From Alphaproteobacteria bacterium (lineage in GTDB: Bacteria > Pseudomonadota > Alphaproteobacteria > Micropepsales > Micropepsaceae), in NCBI GenBank assembly GCA_016783965.1, contig JADHVO010000009.1, positions 120,042-184,041 of the forward strand: a DNA stretch of 64,000 nucleotides. The letters run 5' to 3'. Positions 50,813 through 60,450 of the stretch are shown here, one piece after another. Within the stretch, counting starts at the first letter, position 1; every line of letters begins with the position of its first letter. A model generated the notes under the pieces. It was given only the letters and a program-made list of their open reading frames with translations. It was not told the origin of the DNA and did no database searches. Made by a program: the position numbers and the translations under genes.

Positions 50813-51796
50813 ATGGCGGTTTCTCACCAGCAATCAGAGGCGATCCTTCGAGGCGCGCGCATGTTGCGCACGGCCCTCGGCCCCGCCATCGCCGGATTCC
50901 TGGAAGACCCGTCGATCGTCGAGGTGATGCTCAATCCCGACGGGCGGCTCTGGATCGACCGGCTGTCCGATGGACTTTCTGATACCGGAGCGCGCCTGTC
51001 GCCCGCGGACGGCGAGCGCATCGTCCGCCTCGTGGCGCATCATGTCGGCGCAGAAGTTCATTCCGGTTCACCGCGCGTGTCGGCGGAGCTTCCCGAGACG
51101 GGGGAGCGGTTCGAGGGCTTGCTGCCTCCGGTCGTGGCGGCCCCGGCGTTCGCAATCCGCAAGCCTGCCGTCGCCGTCTTCACACTCGCTGACTACGTCG
51201 CCGCCGAGATCATGTCGGCCGGACAGGCTGAGATCCTCAGCCGCGCCGTCGCGGACCGGCGCAACATCCTCGTCGCCGGGGGCACCTCCACCGGCAAAAC
51301 CACGCTCATCAACGCCTTGCTCGCCGAAGTGTCAAAGACCTGCGACCGCGTCGTGCTGATCGAGGACACGCGCGAGCTGCAATGCGCCGCGCCCAACCTA
51401 GTCGCCATGCGCACGAAGGATGGCGTCGCATCGCTCTCCGATCTCGTCCGCTCCTCGCTTCGCTTGCGCCCCGATCGCATTCCGATCGGAGAGGTGCGCG
51501 GCGCCGAGGCGCTGGATTTGCTCAAGGCCTGGGGGACGGGCCACCCGGGCGGCATCGGCACGATCCACGCCGGCACCGCGCTCGGCGCGCTGCGCCGCCT
51601 CGAGCAGCTCATTCAGGAAGCCGTCATCACCGTCCCGCGCGCGCTGATCGCCGAGACCATCGATCTCGTCGCCGTGCTCAGCGGCCGCGGCTCGACCCGT
51701 CGCCTCGCCGAACTCGCCCGCGTCAAGGGCCTCCAGTCTGACGGCGACTACCGCGTCATCCCCGCAACCCAACCTGCTTCAGGAGATTCCGCATGA
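50813..51796 (+). CDS. trbB: TrbB, VirB11-type secretion ATPase
   Basis: The 327-residue hexameric ATPase powers pilus assembly. Motifs: [16 protein letters not shown] at the N-terminus, Walker [19 protein letters not shown], the Asp box [12 protein letters not shown], Walker B-like [33 protein letters not shown] with the His box. The start follows GGGGACGAC. It overlaps trbC by 4 bp, beginning the tightly packed trb operon. Confidence 0.95.
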   Translation: MAVSHQQSEAILRGARMLRTALGPAIAGFLEDPSIVEVMLNPDGRLWIDRLSDGLSDTGARLSPADGERIVRLVAHHVGAEVHSGSPRVSAELPETGERFEGLLPPVVAAPAFAIRKPAVAVFTLADYVAAEIMSAGQAEILSRAVADRRNILVAGGTSTGKTTLINALLAEVSKTCDRVVLIEDTRELQCAAPNLVAMRTKDGVASLSDLVRSSLRLRPDRIPIGEVRGAEALDLLKAWGTGHPGGIGTIHAGTALGALRRLEQLIQEAVITVPRALIAETIDLVAVLSGRGSTRRLAELARVKGLQSDGDYRVIPATQPASGDSA

Positions 51797-52125
51797 TCCT
51801 CTATGCCTTACGTATTCGCCGTCAAATCGTGACCGCCGCGTCCGTCGCCGTCGTCAGCATGATGCTGGCCCCAGCAGCCCATGCCTCCGGCTCTTCGATG
51901 CCGTGGGAAGCGCCGCTGCAGTCCATTCTCGAATCCATCGAGGGACCTGTGGCCAAGATCATCGCCGTGATGATCATCATCATCACAGGTCTGACACTTG
52001 CCTTCGGCGACACATCAGGCGGCGCGCGGAAGCTGATCCAGATCGTCTTCGGGCTCAGCATCGCTTTCGCCGCGTCAAGCTTCTTCCTGTCGTTCTTCTC
52101 ATTCGGCGGCGGAGCGCTCGTCTGA
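51793..52125 (+). CDS. trbC: TrbC, VirB2-like pilin
   Basis: The 110-residue protein has a signal peptide (AASVAVVSMMLAPAAHASG) and two hydrophobic segments (VAKIIAVMIIIITGLTLAF and LIQIVFGLSIAFAASSFFLSFF) separated by a short GDTSGGARK loop, the pilin layout. Its stop shares a base with the trbD start. It is the likely substrate of TraF. Confidence 0.93.
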   Translation: MILYALRIRRQIVTAASVAVVSMMLAPAAHASGSSMPWEAPLQSILESIEGPVAKIIAVMIIIITGLTLAFGDTSGGARKLIQIVFGLSIAFAASSFFLSFFSFGGGALV

Positions 52126-52406
52126 TGGCGAGCCTGATCGACAGCGCTGGCGACGTGCCAGGCTATGCCGTCCCGGTCCATCGCGCCCTCACCGAGCACA
52201 TCCTGCTCGGCGGCGCGCCGCGCTCGATCGCTATCCTTAACGGCACGCTGGCGGCGGCGCTCGGCCTTGGCCTGCGCCTCTGGCTGGTCGGCCTCGGGCT
52301 CTGGGCGATCGGGCATTTCGCGGCGGTGTGGGCGGCCAAACGCGATCCGCAGTTCGTCGACGTGGTGCGCCGCCACCTGCGCATCCCCGGCTTCTTAGGC
52401 GCGTGA
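52125..52406 (+). CDS. trbD: TrbD, VirB3-like protein
   Basis: The 93-residue inner-membrane protein reads YAVPVHRALTEHILLGGAPRSIAILNGTLAAALGLGLRLWLVGLGLWAIGHFAAVWAAKRDPQFVDVVRRHLR, the VirB3 pattern with one long hydrophobic hairpin. It starts on the trbC stop codon (TGATG) and ends 7 bp before trbE. Confidence 0.92.
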   Translation: MASLIDSAGDVPGYAVPVHRALTEHILLGGAPRSIAILNGTLAAALGLGLRLWLVGLGLWAIGHFAAVWAAKRDPQFVDVVRRHLRIPGFLGA

Positions 52407-52413
52407 GGTCCCA

Positions 52414-54852
52414 ATGATGAACCTCGCCGAATATCGCCGGACCTCAACCCGCCTCGCCGATTTCCTGCCCTGGGCTGCGCTCGCGGGCGAGGGCATCGTC
52501 CTCAATAAGGACGGCAGCTTCCAGCGCACCGCCAGGTTTCGTGGTCCCGACCTGGATTCCGCGGTGCCGGCCGAACTCGTGGCCGTCGCCGGCCGGCTCA
52601 ACAACGCCTTCCGCCGCCTTGGGTCGGGCTGGGCGATTTTCGTCGAAGCACAGCGCCATGGCGCCGGCGCCTATCCGCTGAGCCGCTTTCCCGAGGCGGC
52701 GTCGGCGCTGGTCGACGCCGAGCGCAAGGCCGACTTCGAGGAAGAGGCGTCGCACTTCGAGTCCAGCTACTTCCTGACCTTCGTCTACCTGCCGCCGGCC
52801 GAAGACGCCGCCCGCGCCGAGAGCTGGCTCTATGAAGGCAAAGCGGACAACAGTCTCGACCCGCATGAGGTACTGCGCGGCTTCGCCGATCGTACCGACC
52901 GCGTGCTCCAGCTCATCGAGACCTTCATGCCGGAATGCGCCTGGCTCGATGACGGCGAGACGCTGACTTATCTGCATTCGACCGTCTCGACCAAGCGCCA
53001 CCGCGTGCGGGTGCCCGAGACGCCGATGTATCTCGACGCGCTGCTAGCCGACCAGCCGCTCACGGGCGGGCTTGAGCCGCGCCTGGGCGACGCGCATCTG
53101 CGCATCCTGACCATCGTCGGCTTTCCGACCGCGACTACGCCCGGGCTGCTCGACGATTTAAACCGGCTCGCCTTTCCGTATCGCTGGTCGACGCGCGCGA
53201 TCCTGCTCGACAAGACCGACGCCACCAGGCTGCTCACCAGGATCCGCCGGCAATGGTTCGCCAAGCGCAAGAGCATCATGGCGATCCTGAAGGAGGTGAT
53301 GACCAACGAGGCGTCGGTGCTCGTCGACACCGATGCGGCGAACAAGGCGGCCGATGCCGACCTCGCGCTGCAGGAGCTCGGCGCCGACTATGCCGGTCAG
53401 GCCTATGTCACCGCGACGGTCGCCGTCTGGGACGCCGACCCTCGCATCGCGGCCGAGAAGCTGCGCCTGGTCGAGAAGATCGTTCAGGGCCGCGACTTCA
53501 CCGCGATGGCCGAGACGATCAACGCCGCCGACGCCTGGCTTGGCTCGCTGCCGGGCCATGTCTACGCCAACGTCCGGCAGCCGCCGATCTCGACGCTCAA
53601 TCTCGCCCACATGATTCCGCTGTCGGCGGTGTGGGCGGGGCCGGAACGGGACGAGCATTTTGGTGAGCCCCCCTTGCTTTACGGCAGGACCGAAGGCTCG
53701 ACCCCGTTCCGGTTTTCCCTTCATGTCGGCGATGTCGGCCACACGCTTGTCGTCGGACCGACCGGCGCCGGAAAATCCGTGCTCCTGGCGCTGATGGCGC
53801 TGCAGTTCCGGCGCTATCCCGGTTCACAGGTCTTCGCCTTCGACTTCGGGGGAAGCATCCGCGCGGCGGCGCTCGCCATGGGCGGAGACTGGCACGATCT
53901 CGGCGGCGGCCTGACCGAAGGCGCAACTGACAGCGTTTCGCTGCAGCCGCTCGCCGGCATCCACCACGTGCCGGAACGCGCGTGGGCCGCGGATTGGATC
54001 GTCGCGATCCTGCAGCGCGAGGGCGTGACGATCGCGCCGGAGGTGAAGGAATATATCTGGACGGCGCTGACCTCGCTGGCAAGCGCGCCCGTCGGCGAGC
54101 GCACCCTGACCGGACTCGCCGTCCTCCTTCAATCGAACGATCTCAAACAGGCGCTGCGGCCCTATTGCGTCGGGGGCGCCTATGGCCGGCTGCTCGACGC
54201 TGAGAGCGAGCATCTTGGCGAAGCCGTTGTGCAGGCGTTCGAGACCGAGGGCCTGATCGGCACCGCCGCCACGCCCGCTGTCCTCGCTTATCTCTTCCAC
54301 CGCATCGAGGACCGCCTCGACGGCAGCCCAACGCTGCTCATCGTCGACGAAGGCTGGCTGGCGCTCGATGACGAGGATTTCGCCGGCCAGCTCCGCGAGT
54401 GGCTGAAGACGCTCCGCAAGAAGAACGCGTCCGTCGTCTTCGCCACCCAATCGCTCTCCGACATCGACAGTTCCGCTATTGCGCCGGCCATTGTCGAGAG
54501 CTGCCAGACGCGGCTGCTGTTACCGAACGAGCGCGCGATCGAACCGCAGATCACCGCGATCTACCGCCGCTTCGGGCTCAACGATCGCCAGATCGAGATC
54601 CTCGCCCGCGCGATGCCGAAGCGCGACTACTACTGCAAATCCCGCCGGGGCAACCGACTCTTCGAACTCGGTCTGTCCGACGTGGCGTTGGCACTCTGCG
54701 CCGCCTCCTCAAAAGCCGATCAGGCCGCGATCGAGCGCGTCATCGCAGAGCACGGCCGCGAAGGTTTCCTGCCGGCCTGGCTGCGTCTGCGCGGCGTCGC
54801 CTGGGCCGCCGACCTCATCCCCAACCTCAATAACCTGGAGACCCAGCCATGA
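52414..54852 (+). CDS. trbE: TrbE, VirB4-type ATPase
   Basis: The 812-residue secretion ATPase has an N-terminal CagE/TrbE domain, Walker A VVGPTGAGKSVLLALM (GPTGAGKS at 448-455) and Walker B PTLLIVDEGWLALDDEDF, then SVVFATQSLSDIDSS. It starts ATGATG; either codon may be used. The stop overlaps trbJ by 4 bp. Confidence 0.95.
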   Translation: MMNLAEYRRTSTRLADFLPWAALAGEGIVLNKDGSFQRTARFRGPDLDSAVPAELVAVAGRLNNAFRRLGSGWAIFVEAQRHGAGAYPLSRFPEAASALVDAERKADFEEEASHFESSYFLTFVYLPPAEDAARAESWLYEGKADNSLDPHEVLRGFADRTDRVLQLIETFMPECAWLDDGETLTYLHSTVSTKRHRVRVPETPMYLDALLADQPLTGGLEPRLGDAHLRILTIVGFPTATTPGLLDDLNRLAFPYRWSTRAILLDKTDATRLLTRIRRQWFAKRKSIMAILKEVMTNEASVLVDTDAANKAADADLALQELGADYAGQAYVTATVAVWDADPRIAAEKLRLVEKIVQGRDFTAMAETINAADAWLGSLPGHVYANVRQPPISTLNLAHMIPLSAVWAGPERDEHFGEPPLLYGRTEGSTPFRFSLHVGDVGHTLVVGPTGAGKSVLLALMALQFRRYPGSQVFAFDFGGSIRAAALAMGGDWHDLGGGLTEGATDSVSLQPLAGIHHVPERAWAADWIVAILQREGVTIAPEVKEYIWTALTSLASAPVGERTLTGLAVLLQSNDLKQALRPYCVGGAYGRLLDAESEHLGEAVVQAFETEGLIGTAATPAVLAYLFHRIEDRLDGSPTLLIVDEGWLALDDEDFAGQLREWLKTLRKKNASVVFATQSLSDIDSSAIAPAIVESCQTRLLLPNERAIEPQITAIYRRFGLNDRQIEILARAMPKRDYYCKSRRGNRLFELGLSDVALALCAASSKADQAAIERVIAEHGREGFLPAWLRLRGVAWAADLIPNLNNLETQP

Positions 54853-55610
54853 TCTTCCGTCGCTCACGCGCGGCGCTTCTTGCCGCGTCGATCCTTTCCG
54901 TCCCCGTGGCGATGTCGCCCCTGATGGTCCAGCCCGCGTCCGCGCAATGGATCGTCTACGACCCGACGAACTACGTGCAGAATGTTCTCTCCGCCGCTCG
55001 TGCCCTGGAGCAGATCAACAACCAGATCACCTCGCTTCAGAATGAAGCGACGATGCTGATCAACCAGGCGCGAAACCTCGCGAGCCTGCCTTACTCTTCG
55101 CTTCAACGCCTGCAACAGTCCGTGCAGCGGACGCAGCAACTCCTCGGCCAGGCGCAGCGCATCGCCTACGACGTCCAGCAGATCGACCAGGCCTTCACCT
55201 CCACCTACGGCAATGCGTCGATGTCTGCCTCCGATCAGCAGCTCGTCGCGCAGGCGCGCGAGCGCTGGCAGAACACGGTCGGCGGCTTGCAGGACGCTAT
55301 GCGGGTGCAGGCCGGCGTCGTCGGCAACATCGACACCAATCGCGCCGAGATGTCGGCGCTCGTCGGCCAAAGCCAGGGAGCGACCGGCGCCTTGCAGGCG
55401 GCGCAGGCCGGAAATCAGCTTCTCGCGCTTCAGGCCCAGCAGCTCGCCGACCTCACGGCCGTCGTCGCTGCGAACGGACGGGCGCAAGCGCTGACCGAAG
55501 CGGATCGTGCGGCGGCTGCCGAGCAGGGTCGCGAGCAACGCCGCCGCTTCCTGACGCCCGGCGTCGGCTATCAGCCGGGCAACGCCCGCATGTTTCCGAA
55601 TGACAACTAA
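54849..55610 (+). CDS. trbJ: TrbJ, VirB5-like protein
   Basis: The 253-residue periplasmic protein has a signal peptide (LLAASILSVPVAMSPLMVQPASAQW), the typical IVYDPTNYVQNVLSAARALEQINNQI, and coiled-coil helices rich in glutamine (LQRLQQSVQRTQQLLGQAQRI). It belongs to the TrbJ/VirB5 group, which sits at the pilus tip or base. It overlaps trbE by 4 bp. Confidence 0.93.
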   Translation: MIFRRSRAALLAASILSVPVAMSPLMVQPASAQWIVYDPTNYVQNVLSAARALEQINNQITSLQNEATMLINQARNLASLPYSSLQRLQQSVQRTQQLLGQAQRIAYDVQQIDQAFTSTYGNASMSASDQQLVAQARERWQNTVGGLQDAMRVQAGVVGNIDTNRAEMSALVGQSQGATGALQAAQAGNQLLALQAQQLADLTAVVAANGRAQALTEADRAAAAEQGREQRRRFLTPGVGYQPGNARMFPNDN

Positions 55611-55632
55611 GGCCCCTGAAGAGGATCGTGTC

Positions 55633-55929
55633 ATGGACGGCAAGCTCATGGCGCGCCTTGGCGCCGTCGTCTTCGTCGCCGTCGCCATCGCTGCGACGGC
55701 GATCGAGATGACCCGGAAAGAGGAAGAACCGCCCGCCCAGGCGTCGCGACCAAGCGAAGACACGCCGGTGGATCCTCTGCGCGAAGCGCAGCGGCGGTGC
55801 CAACTGCTTGGCGAGGCCGCCGTGCGCGATGCCGAATGCCTGCGAACCTGGGCCGAAACACGCGACCGATTCCTCGGCATTGCGCCCGCACCAACGCGGA
55901 CGCCGCCGCAGCATGACGACGGGCGGTGA
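55633..55929 (+). CDS. TrbK-alt, putative entry-exclusion protein
   Basis: The 98-residue protein has one N-terminal membrane segment (MARLGAVVFVAVAIAATAIEM) and a short C-terminal domain with the conserved pattern CQLLGEAAVRDAECLRTWAETRDRFLG, the TrbK-alt signature. It would reduce redundant transfer into cells that already hold the element. ATG 55633 is chosen over 55600. It sits between trbJ and trbL as expected, 3 bp before trbL. Confidence 0.88.
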   Translation: MDGKLMARLGAVVFVAVAIAATAIEMTRKEEEPPAQASRPSEDTPVDPLREAQRRCQLLGEAAVRDAECLRTWAETRDRFLGIAPAPTRTPPQHDDGR

Positions 55930-55932
55930 TCC

Positions 55933-57285
55933 ATGGGCGGCACCGGCGTCATCGACCAATTCCTAGAGGTCTTCACCCGCTACATCGACAGCGGTTTCGG
56001 CCTGCTCGGCGGCGAGGTGGCGTTCATAGCCACGACGCTGATCGTCATCGACGTGACGTTGGCCGCCCTGTTTTGGAGCTGGGGCGCCGACGACGACATC
56101 ATGGCGCGACTGGTCAAGAAGACGCTGTTCGTCGGCGTCTTCGCCTACATCATCGGCAACTGGAACAATCTTGCACGCATCGTCTTTGAGAGCTTCGCCG
56201 GGCTCGGCCTGAAAGCTTCGGGCACGGGGTTCACCGTCGAAGATCTCATGCGCCCCGGCCGTGTTGCGCAGACCGGGCTCGACGCCGGTCGGCCGCTGCT
56301 CGATTCCATCTCGAATCTGATGGGCTGGATCGCCTTCTTCGAGAATTTCATCCAGATCGTCTGCCTGCTGTTCGCCTGGGTTCTGGTGCTGCTTGCCTTC
56401 TTCATTCTCGCCGTCCAGCTCTTCGTTACCCTGATCGAGTTCAAGCTGACGACGCTCGCCGGCTTCGTGCTGATCCCGTTCGGGCTGTTCGGCAAATCGG
56501 CGTTCATGGCCGAACGCGTTCTCGGCAACGTCATCTCAAGCGGCATCAAGGTGCTGGTCCTCGCCGTCATCATCGGCATCGGCTCAACCTTGTTCTCCCA
56601 GTTCACCGCCGGCTTCGGCACTGAGGCGCCGACGATCGATCAGGCGATGGCGATCGTGCTCGCCGCGCTCTCGCTGCTCGGACTCGGGATCTTCGGCCCT
56701 GGCATCGCCAACGGCCTCGTCTCCGGCGGTCCGCAGCTCGGCGCCGGCGCGGCGGTCGGAACCGGGCTCGCCGCGGGCGGGGCTCTGGTCGCGGCCGGCG
56801 CGGCTGGTGGAATGGCCCTGCGCGGCGGCGCCGCTGCGCTTTCCGGAACTGCCGCTGCCGCTCGAGGGGGAGCGGCCCTGGCCGGTGGCGCCTCGACGGC
56901 CTACAGCCTCGGCGCTGCCGGCCAGTCGGGCGCGTCCGCCGTCGGGTCCGGACTCGGTGGCGTTGCTCGCGCCGCTGGCGCGGCCGCCACCTCACCGCTG
57001 CGCCGCACGGCCTCCAAGGCAGCAGACAGCATGAAGTCGAGCTTCTCAGAAGGCGCCAAATCCGCGTTCGCGGCGACCGGCGGCACATCGACCATGGGTT
57101 CGGTCGGCGCGAGCGCGTCCGAGGCTGCGCCGTCCGCGGCGGCTGACGGGCCGCCGGCGTGGGCCCAGCGGATGAAGCGCTCTCAGGCCTTGAGCCACGG
57201 TGTGACCGCGGCCGCCCATGCCGTGCGCAGCGGCGACAGCCACGGCGGCGGCTCTTCCATCAATCTCTCCGGAGGCGACCGCTGA
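55933..57285 (+). CDS. trbL: TrbL, VirB6-like polytopic membrane protein
   Basis: The 450-residue protein has about six membrane segments in its first 270 residues (for example VCLLFAWVLVLLAFFILAVQLF and VLVLAVIIGIGSTLFSQF) and an Ala/Gly-rich C-terminal third, typical of TrbL. It forms part of the inner-membrane channel. Its stop shares a base with the trbF start. Confidence 0.94.
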   Translation: MGGTGVIDQFLEVFTRYIDSGFGLLGGEVAFIATTLIVIDVTLAALFWSWGADDDIMARLVKKTLFVGVFAYIIGNWNNLARIVFESFAGLGLKASGTGFTVEDLMRPGRVAQTGLDAGRPLLDSISNLMGWIAFFENFIQIVCLLFAWVLVLLAFFILAVQLFVTLIEFKLTTLAGFVLIPFGLFGKSAFMAERVLGNVISSGIKVLVLAVIIGIGSTLFSQFTAGFGTEAPTIDQAMAIVLAALSLLGLGIFGPGIANGLVSGGPQLGAGAAVGTGLAAGGALVAAGAAGGMALRGGAAALSGTAAAARGGAALAGGASTAYSLGAAGQSGASAVGSGLGGVARAAGAAATSPLRRTASKAADSMKSSFSEGAKSAFAATGGTSTMGSVGASASEAAPSAAADGPPAWAQRMKRSQALSHGVTAAAHAVRSGDSHGGGSSINLSGGDR

Positions 57286-57968
57286 TGTTCAAACGACCTT
57301 CTACTCACTACGGCAAAGCGCCAGAACCCGAGACACCTTATCAGCGCGCCGCCCAGGTCTGGGACGAGCGCATCGGCACCGCGCGCGTCCAGGCGAAGAA
57401 CTGGCGCTTCATGGCGTTCGGTTCGCTGCTTCTGTCCGCCAGCTTCGCGGCGGCGCTGGTCTGGCAATCGGCCCGCGGCACGATCGTGCCCTGGGTCGTG
57501 CAGGTCGACAAGCTCGGCCAGGCGCAGGCCGTGGCGCCAGCGGTCGCCGATTATCGCCCGACCGATCCCCAGATCGCCTTTCATCTCGCGCGCTTCATCG
57601 AGCAGGTCCGCTCGATTCCGTCCGACGCCATCATCGTCCGGCAGAATTGGCTACGCGCATACGATTTCACGACCGATCGCGGCGCGATGGCGCTCAACGA
57701 CTACGCGCGGTCGAACGACCCTTTCGCCAAGGTCGGTCGACAGCAGATCGCTGTCGACGTCTCCAGCGTTATCCGGGCGTCGCCCGACAGCTTCCGCGTC
57801 GCCTGGGTCGAACGCCGCTACGAGAACGGCCAGCTCGCCGAGACGACCCGTTGGACCGCCATCCTCACCATCGTCGTGCAGGTGCCTCGCAACGCCGATC
57901 GGCTGCGCGCCAACCCGCTCGGAATCTACGTCAATGCCATCAACTGGTCACGGGAGCTTGGGCAATGA
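57285..57968 (+). CDS. trbF: TrbF, VirB8-like protein
   Basis: The 227-residue bitopic protein has PYQRAAQVWDERIGTARVQAKNWR before the single membrane segment (FMAFGSLLLSASFAAALVW) and a VirB8-type periplasmic domain (VRQNWLRAYDFTTDRGAMALNDYA...WTAILTIVVQ). It begins on the trbL stop and overlaps trbG by 4 bp. Confidence 0.94.
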   Translation: MFKRPSTHYGKAPEPETPYQRAAQVWDERIGTARVQAKNWRFMAFGSLLLSASFAAALVWQSARGTIVPWVVQVDKLGQAQAVAPAVADYRPTDPQIAFHLARFIEQVRSIPSDAIIVRQNWLRAYDFTTDRGAMALNDYARSNDPFAKVGRQQIAVDVSSVIRASPDSFRVAWVERRYENGQLAETTRWTAILTIVVQVPRNADRLRANPLGIYVNAINWSRELGQ

Positions 57969-58990
57969 AGCCGTCTATCCGTAAAGCTGGAAACCCGGCT
58001 TCTCGCACTTCCGCATTTGCGGTTCTCCTCCTGTGGACATCGGCGCTCGCCGGCTGCGCCACAGCGAACAGGCCGCCGGAGATCTCTTATGATGATGCGG
58101 TGCCGGCGGCCCTGAGCGCCGATCCTCCTGCTCCCGTGCGGGTGGTCGAGCTGCCGCGACCTCTGCCGCTTCCTGGTCAGATGAAGCCTGTCGAACCATC
58201 CCGCGGCACACCCGAACCCACCGATCCGACCGCGCGCGTCAATCAGGCCAACGCCGCCGCGCGCGTGCAGCCGGTCCGCGACGGCTTCATCAACGCCATG
58301 CAGGTGTATCCCTATACGGGCGGCGCGCTCTATCAGGTCTACACCGCGGTCGGCCAGATCACCGACATCGCGCTTCAGCCGGGCGAGCAACTGGTCGGCT
58401 CCGGGCCGGTCGCTGCCGGCGACACTGTTCGCTGGATTATCGGCGACACGGTGAGCGGCTCGGGCGCGACCAGCCAAGTCCACATCCTGGTGAAGCCGAC
58501 CCGCGCCGAGCTGATGACCAATCTCATCATCAACACCAATCTGCGCACCTACCACATGGAGCTGCGCTCGACCGAACGCACCTATATGGCGTCGGTGTCC
58601 TGGCAGTATCCGCAGGACCAGCTCATCGCCCTGCGGCGCCAGAACGCACAAGCCGAGGCCGCCAGCCCGGTCGCCACCGGCATCGACCTCGCCAACATCA
58701 ACTTCCGATATGCGATCGAAGGCGACCGTGCGCCGTGGCGACCACTGCGCGCCTACGATGACGGCCGGCAGGTCTTCATCGAGTTCCCACGCGGGATCGG
58801 CCAGGGCGAGATGCCGCCGCTGTTCGTCGTCGGTCCAGAGGGCAACACCTCCGAGCTCGTGAATTACCGCGTCCGCGCCAACTACATGATCGTCGACCGG
58901 CTGTTCGCCGCCGCCGAGCTGCGCTTCGGCGCCGGCGACCGCCAGAAGCGCGTCCGGATCGTCCGCACCGATGGGAGGCCGGCGTCGTGA
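57965..58990 (+). CDS. trbG: TrbG, VirB9-like lipoprotein
   Basis: The 341-residue protein has a lipoprotein signal (AVLLLWTSALAGC, lipobox LAGC) and the VirB9 domain: VYPYTGGALYQVYTAVGQITDIALQPGEQL, then LIINTNLRTYHMELRSTERTYMASVSWQYP. It forms the outer-membrane core with TrbI. It overlaps trbI by 4 bp. Confidence 0.94.
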   Translation: MKPSIRKAGNPASRTSAFAVLLLWTSALAGCATANRPPEISYDDAVPAALSADPPAPVRVVELPRPLPLPGQMKPVEPSRGTPEPTDPTARVNQANAAARVQPVRDGFINAMQVYPYTGGALYQVYTAVGQITDIALQPGEQLVGSGPVAAGDTVRWIIGDTVSGSGATSQVHILVKPTRAELMTNLIINTNLRTYHMELRSTERTYMASVSWQYPQDQLIALRRQNAQAEAASPVATGIDLANINFRYAIEGDRAPWRPLRAYDDGRQVFIEFPRGIGQGEMPPLFVVGPEGNTSELVNYRVRANYMIVDRLFAAAELRFGAGDRQKRVRIVRTDGRPAS

Positions 58991-60192
58991 GTGAGCCCGA
59001 ACCCCGGAAAGAGGAAGACGAGGCACCGCTGACCGGGTCGGCCAGCGATGCGGCCGCCCCGATGCGGCTGCGTGCCGAAGCGCCGCGCGTTACGCGGCTC
59101 TCACGCAAGGTGCTGGCCGGCATCGGTCTCGTCGCGAGCGTGGGCATTGGCGGCGCGCTCATCTATGCGCTCCAATCACGCGACGGCGGCAAGTCCGCCG
59201 AAGAACTCTATTCGACCGACAATCGCTCGACCGCTGACGGCCTTGCCGGATTGCCGCGCGATTACAGCAGTGTTCCCCAATTGGGTCCGCCGCTTCCCGG
59301 CGACCTTGGGCGACCCATCCTAGGCGCACAAAATCGTGGCCAGCCGTTGCCGAACCAGCCCAATCCCGGCCTCAGCGCGGAGGAGCAACGGCGCCTGCAG
59401 GAGATCGAAACGGCCCGCGTCAGCAGGCTTTTCAGCGGTACCGAGAATCGGCCTATGGCTTCGACGAGCCCCGGCGGCGCGACGATCGCGCCGCCACCGG
59501 CGCCGGACCTCACTGGCCTCGGCCTCGCGCCGCCACCCGCCACGCCATCGGCCCAGGATCGGCAGCTCGCATTCCTCAATGCGGCCGCCGATCGGCGCAC
59601 AGTCGCGCCGGATCGCGTCGCCGCGCCCGCGTCGCCTTACATCCTTCAGGCAGGCGCCGTGATCGCAGCGGCGCTCATCACGGGCATCCACTCGGATCTT
59701 CCAGGCCAGATCACGGCGCAGGTGACGGAGAATATCTACGACAGCCCAACGGGCCGCGTTCTTCTGGTGCCCCAAGGCACACGCGTGATCGGTCAATACA
59801 ACAACAGCGTTCAGTTCGGTCAGAGCCGCGTACTCTTGGTCTGGAACCGGCTGATCTTCCCGAACGGACGCTCCGTTGTGCTCGAGCGTCAGCCGGGCGC
59901 AGACGTCGAGGGCTATGCGGGCCTTAAAGATGGCGTCGATTACCATTGGTGGGATCTCGCGAAGGCGGCGGGCCTCTCGACACTGCTGAGCGTCGGCGCC
60001 GAGCTTGCCACCAATGACGACAACCGCCTGATCCAAGCGATCCGAAACGGCGGGCAGGACACCATTAATGATGCGGGCCAGCAGATCGTGCGCCGCCAGC
60101 TCAACGTCGCGCCGACGCTCACGATCCGGCCGGGCTTCCTCGTGCGCGTGATCGTTACGCGTGACCTGGTGCTCGAACCCTATGGAGGCTAA
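58987..60192 (+). CDS. trbI: TrbI, VirB10-like protein
   Basis: The 401-residue protein starts at a GTG, has one membrane segment (KVLAGIGLVASVGIGGALIYAL), a long Pro-rich linker, and the C-terminal VirB10 barrel: ILQAGAVIAAALITGIHSDLPGQITAQVTENIYDSPTGRVLLVPQGTRVIGQYN...RPGFLVRVIVTRDLVL. It spans both membranes and links the ATPases to the outer pore. It ends the trb operon proper. Confidence 0.95.
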   Translation: MSEPEPRKEEDEAPLTGSASDAAAPMRLRAEAPRVTRLSRKVLAGIGLVASVGIGGALIYALQSRDGGKSAEELYSTDNRSTADGLAGLPRDYSSVPQLGPPLPGDLGRPILGAQNRGQPLPNQPNPGLSAEEQRRLQEIETARVSRLFSGTENRPMASTSPGGATIAPPPAPDLTGLGLAPPPATPSAQDRQLAFLNAAADRRTVAPDRVAAPASPYILQAGAVIAAALITGIHSDLPGQITAQVTENIYDSPTGRVLLVPQGTRVIGQYNNSVQFGQSRVLLVWNRLIFPNGRSVVLERQPGADVEGYAGLKDGVDYHWWDLAKAAGLSTLLSVGAELATNDDNRLIQAIRNGGQDTINDAGQQIVRRQLNVAPTLTIRPGFLVRVIVTRDLVLEPYGG

Positions 60193-60195
60193 CCG

Positions 60196-60450
60196 ATGGG
60201 CAAGCTAAAGCTCGGACCGCTCGAAGACGACAAGCCCGTAAAGATTTCGGTGGAGCTGCCCGCTGCTCTCCACCGCGATCTCCTTGCCTATGCGGAGATC
60301 CTGGGCCGCGAGACTGGGCAAGATGTTGAGCCCGCCAAACTGGTCGCGCCGATGGTCGCGCGCTTCATGGCGACGGATCGCGGGTTTGCGAAGATGCGCC
60401 AGGGTTCCCGCCCGCGACCGGCGGGCAGCGTTCCTCCAAAAGGCGAATGA
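60196..60450 (+). CDS. DUF2274 family protein
   Basis: The 84-residue protein (MGKLKLGPLEDDKPVKISVELPAALHRDLLAYAEILGRETGQ...PAKLVAPMVARFMATDRGF) is the DUF2274 member that nearly always follows trbI in this ICE family. The VKISVELPAALHRDLLAYAE segment looks like a ribbon-helix-helix, so it may bind DNA. Its 3' end overlaps the convergent lysR gene by 86 bp. Confidence 0.9.
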   Translation: MGKLKLGPLEDDKPVKISVELPAALHRDLLAYAEILGRETGQDVEPAKLVAPMVARFMATDRGFAKMRQGSRPRPAGSVPPKGE

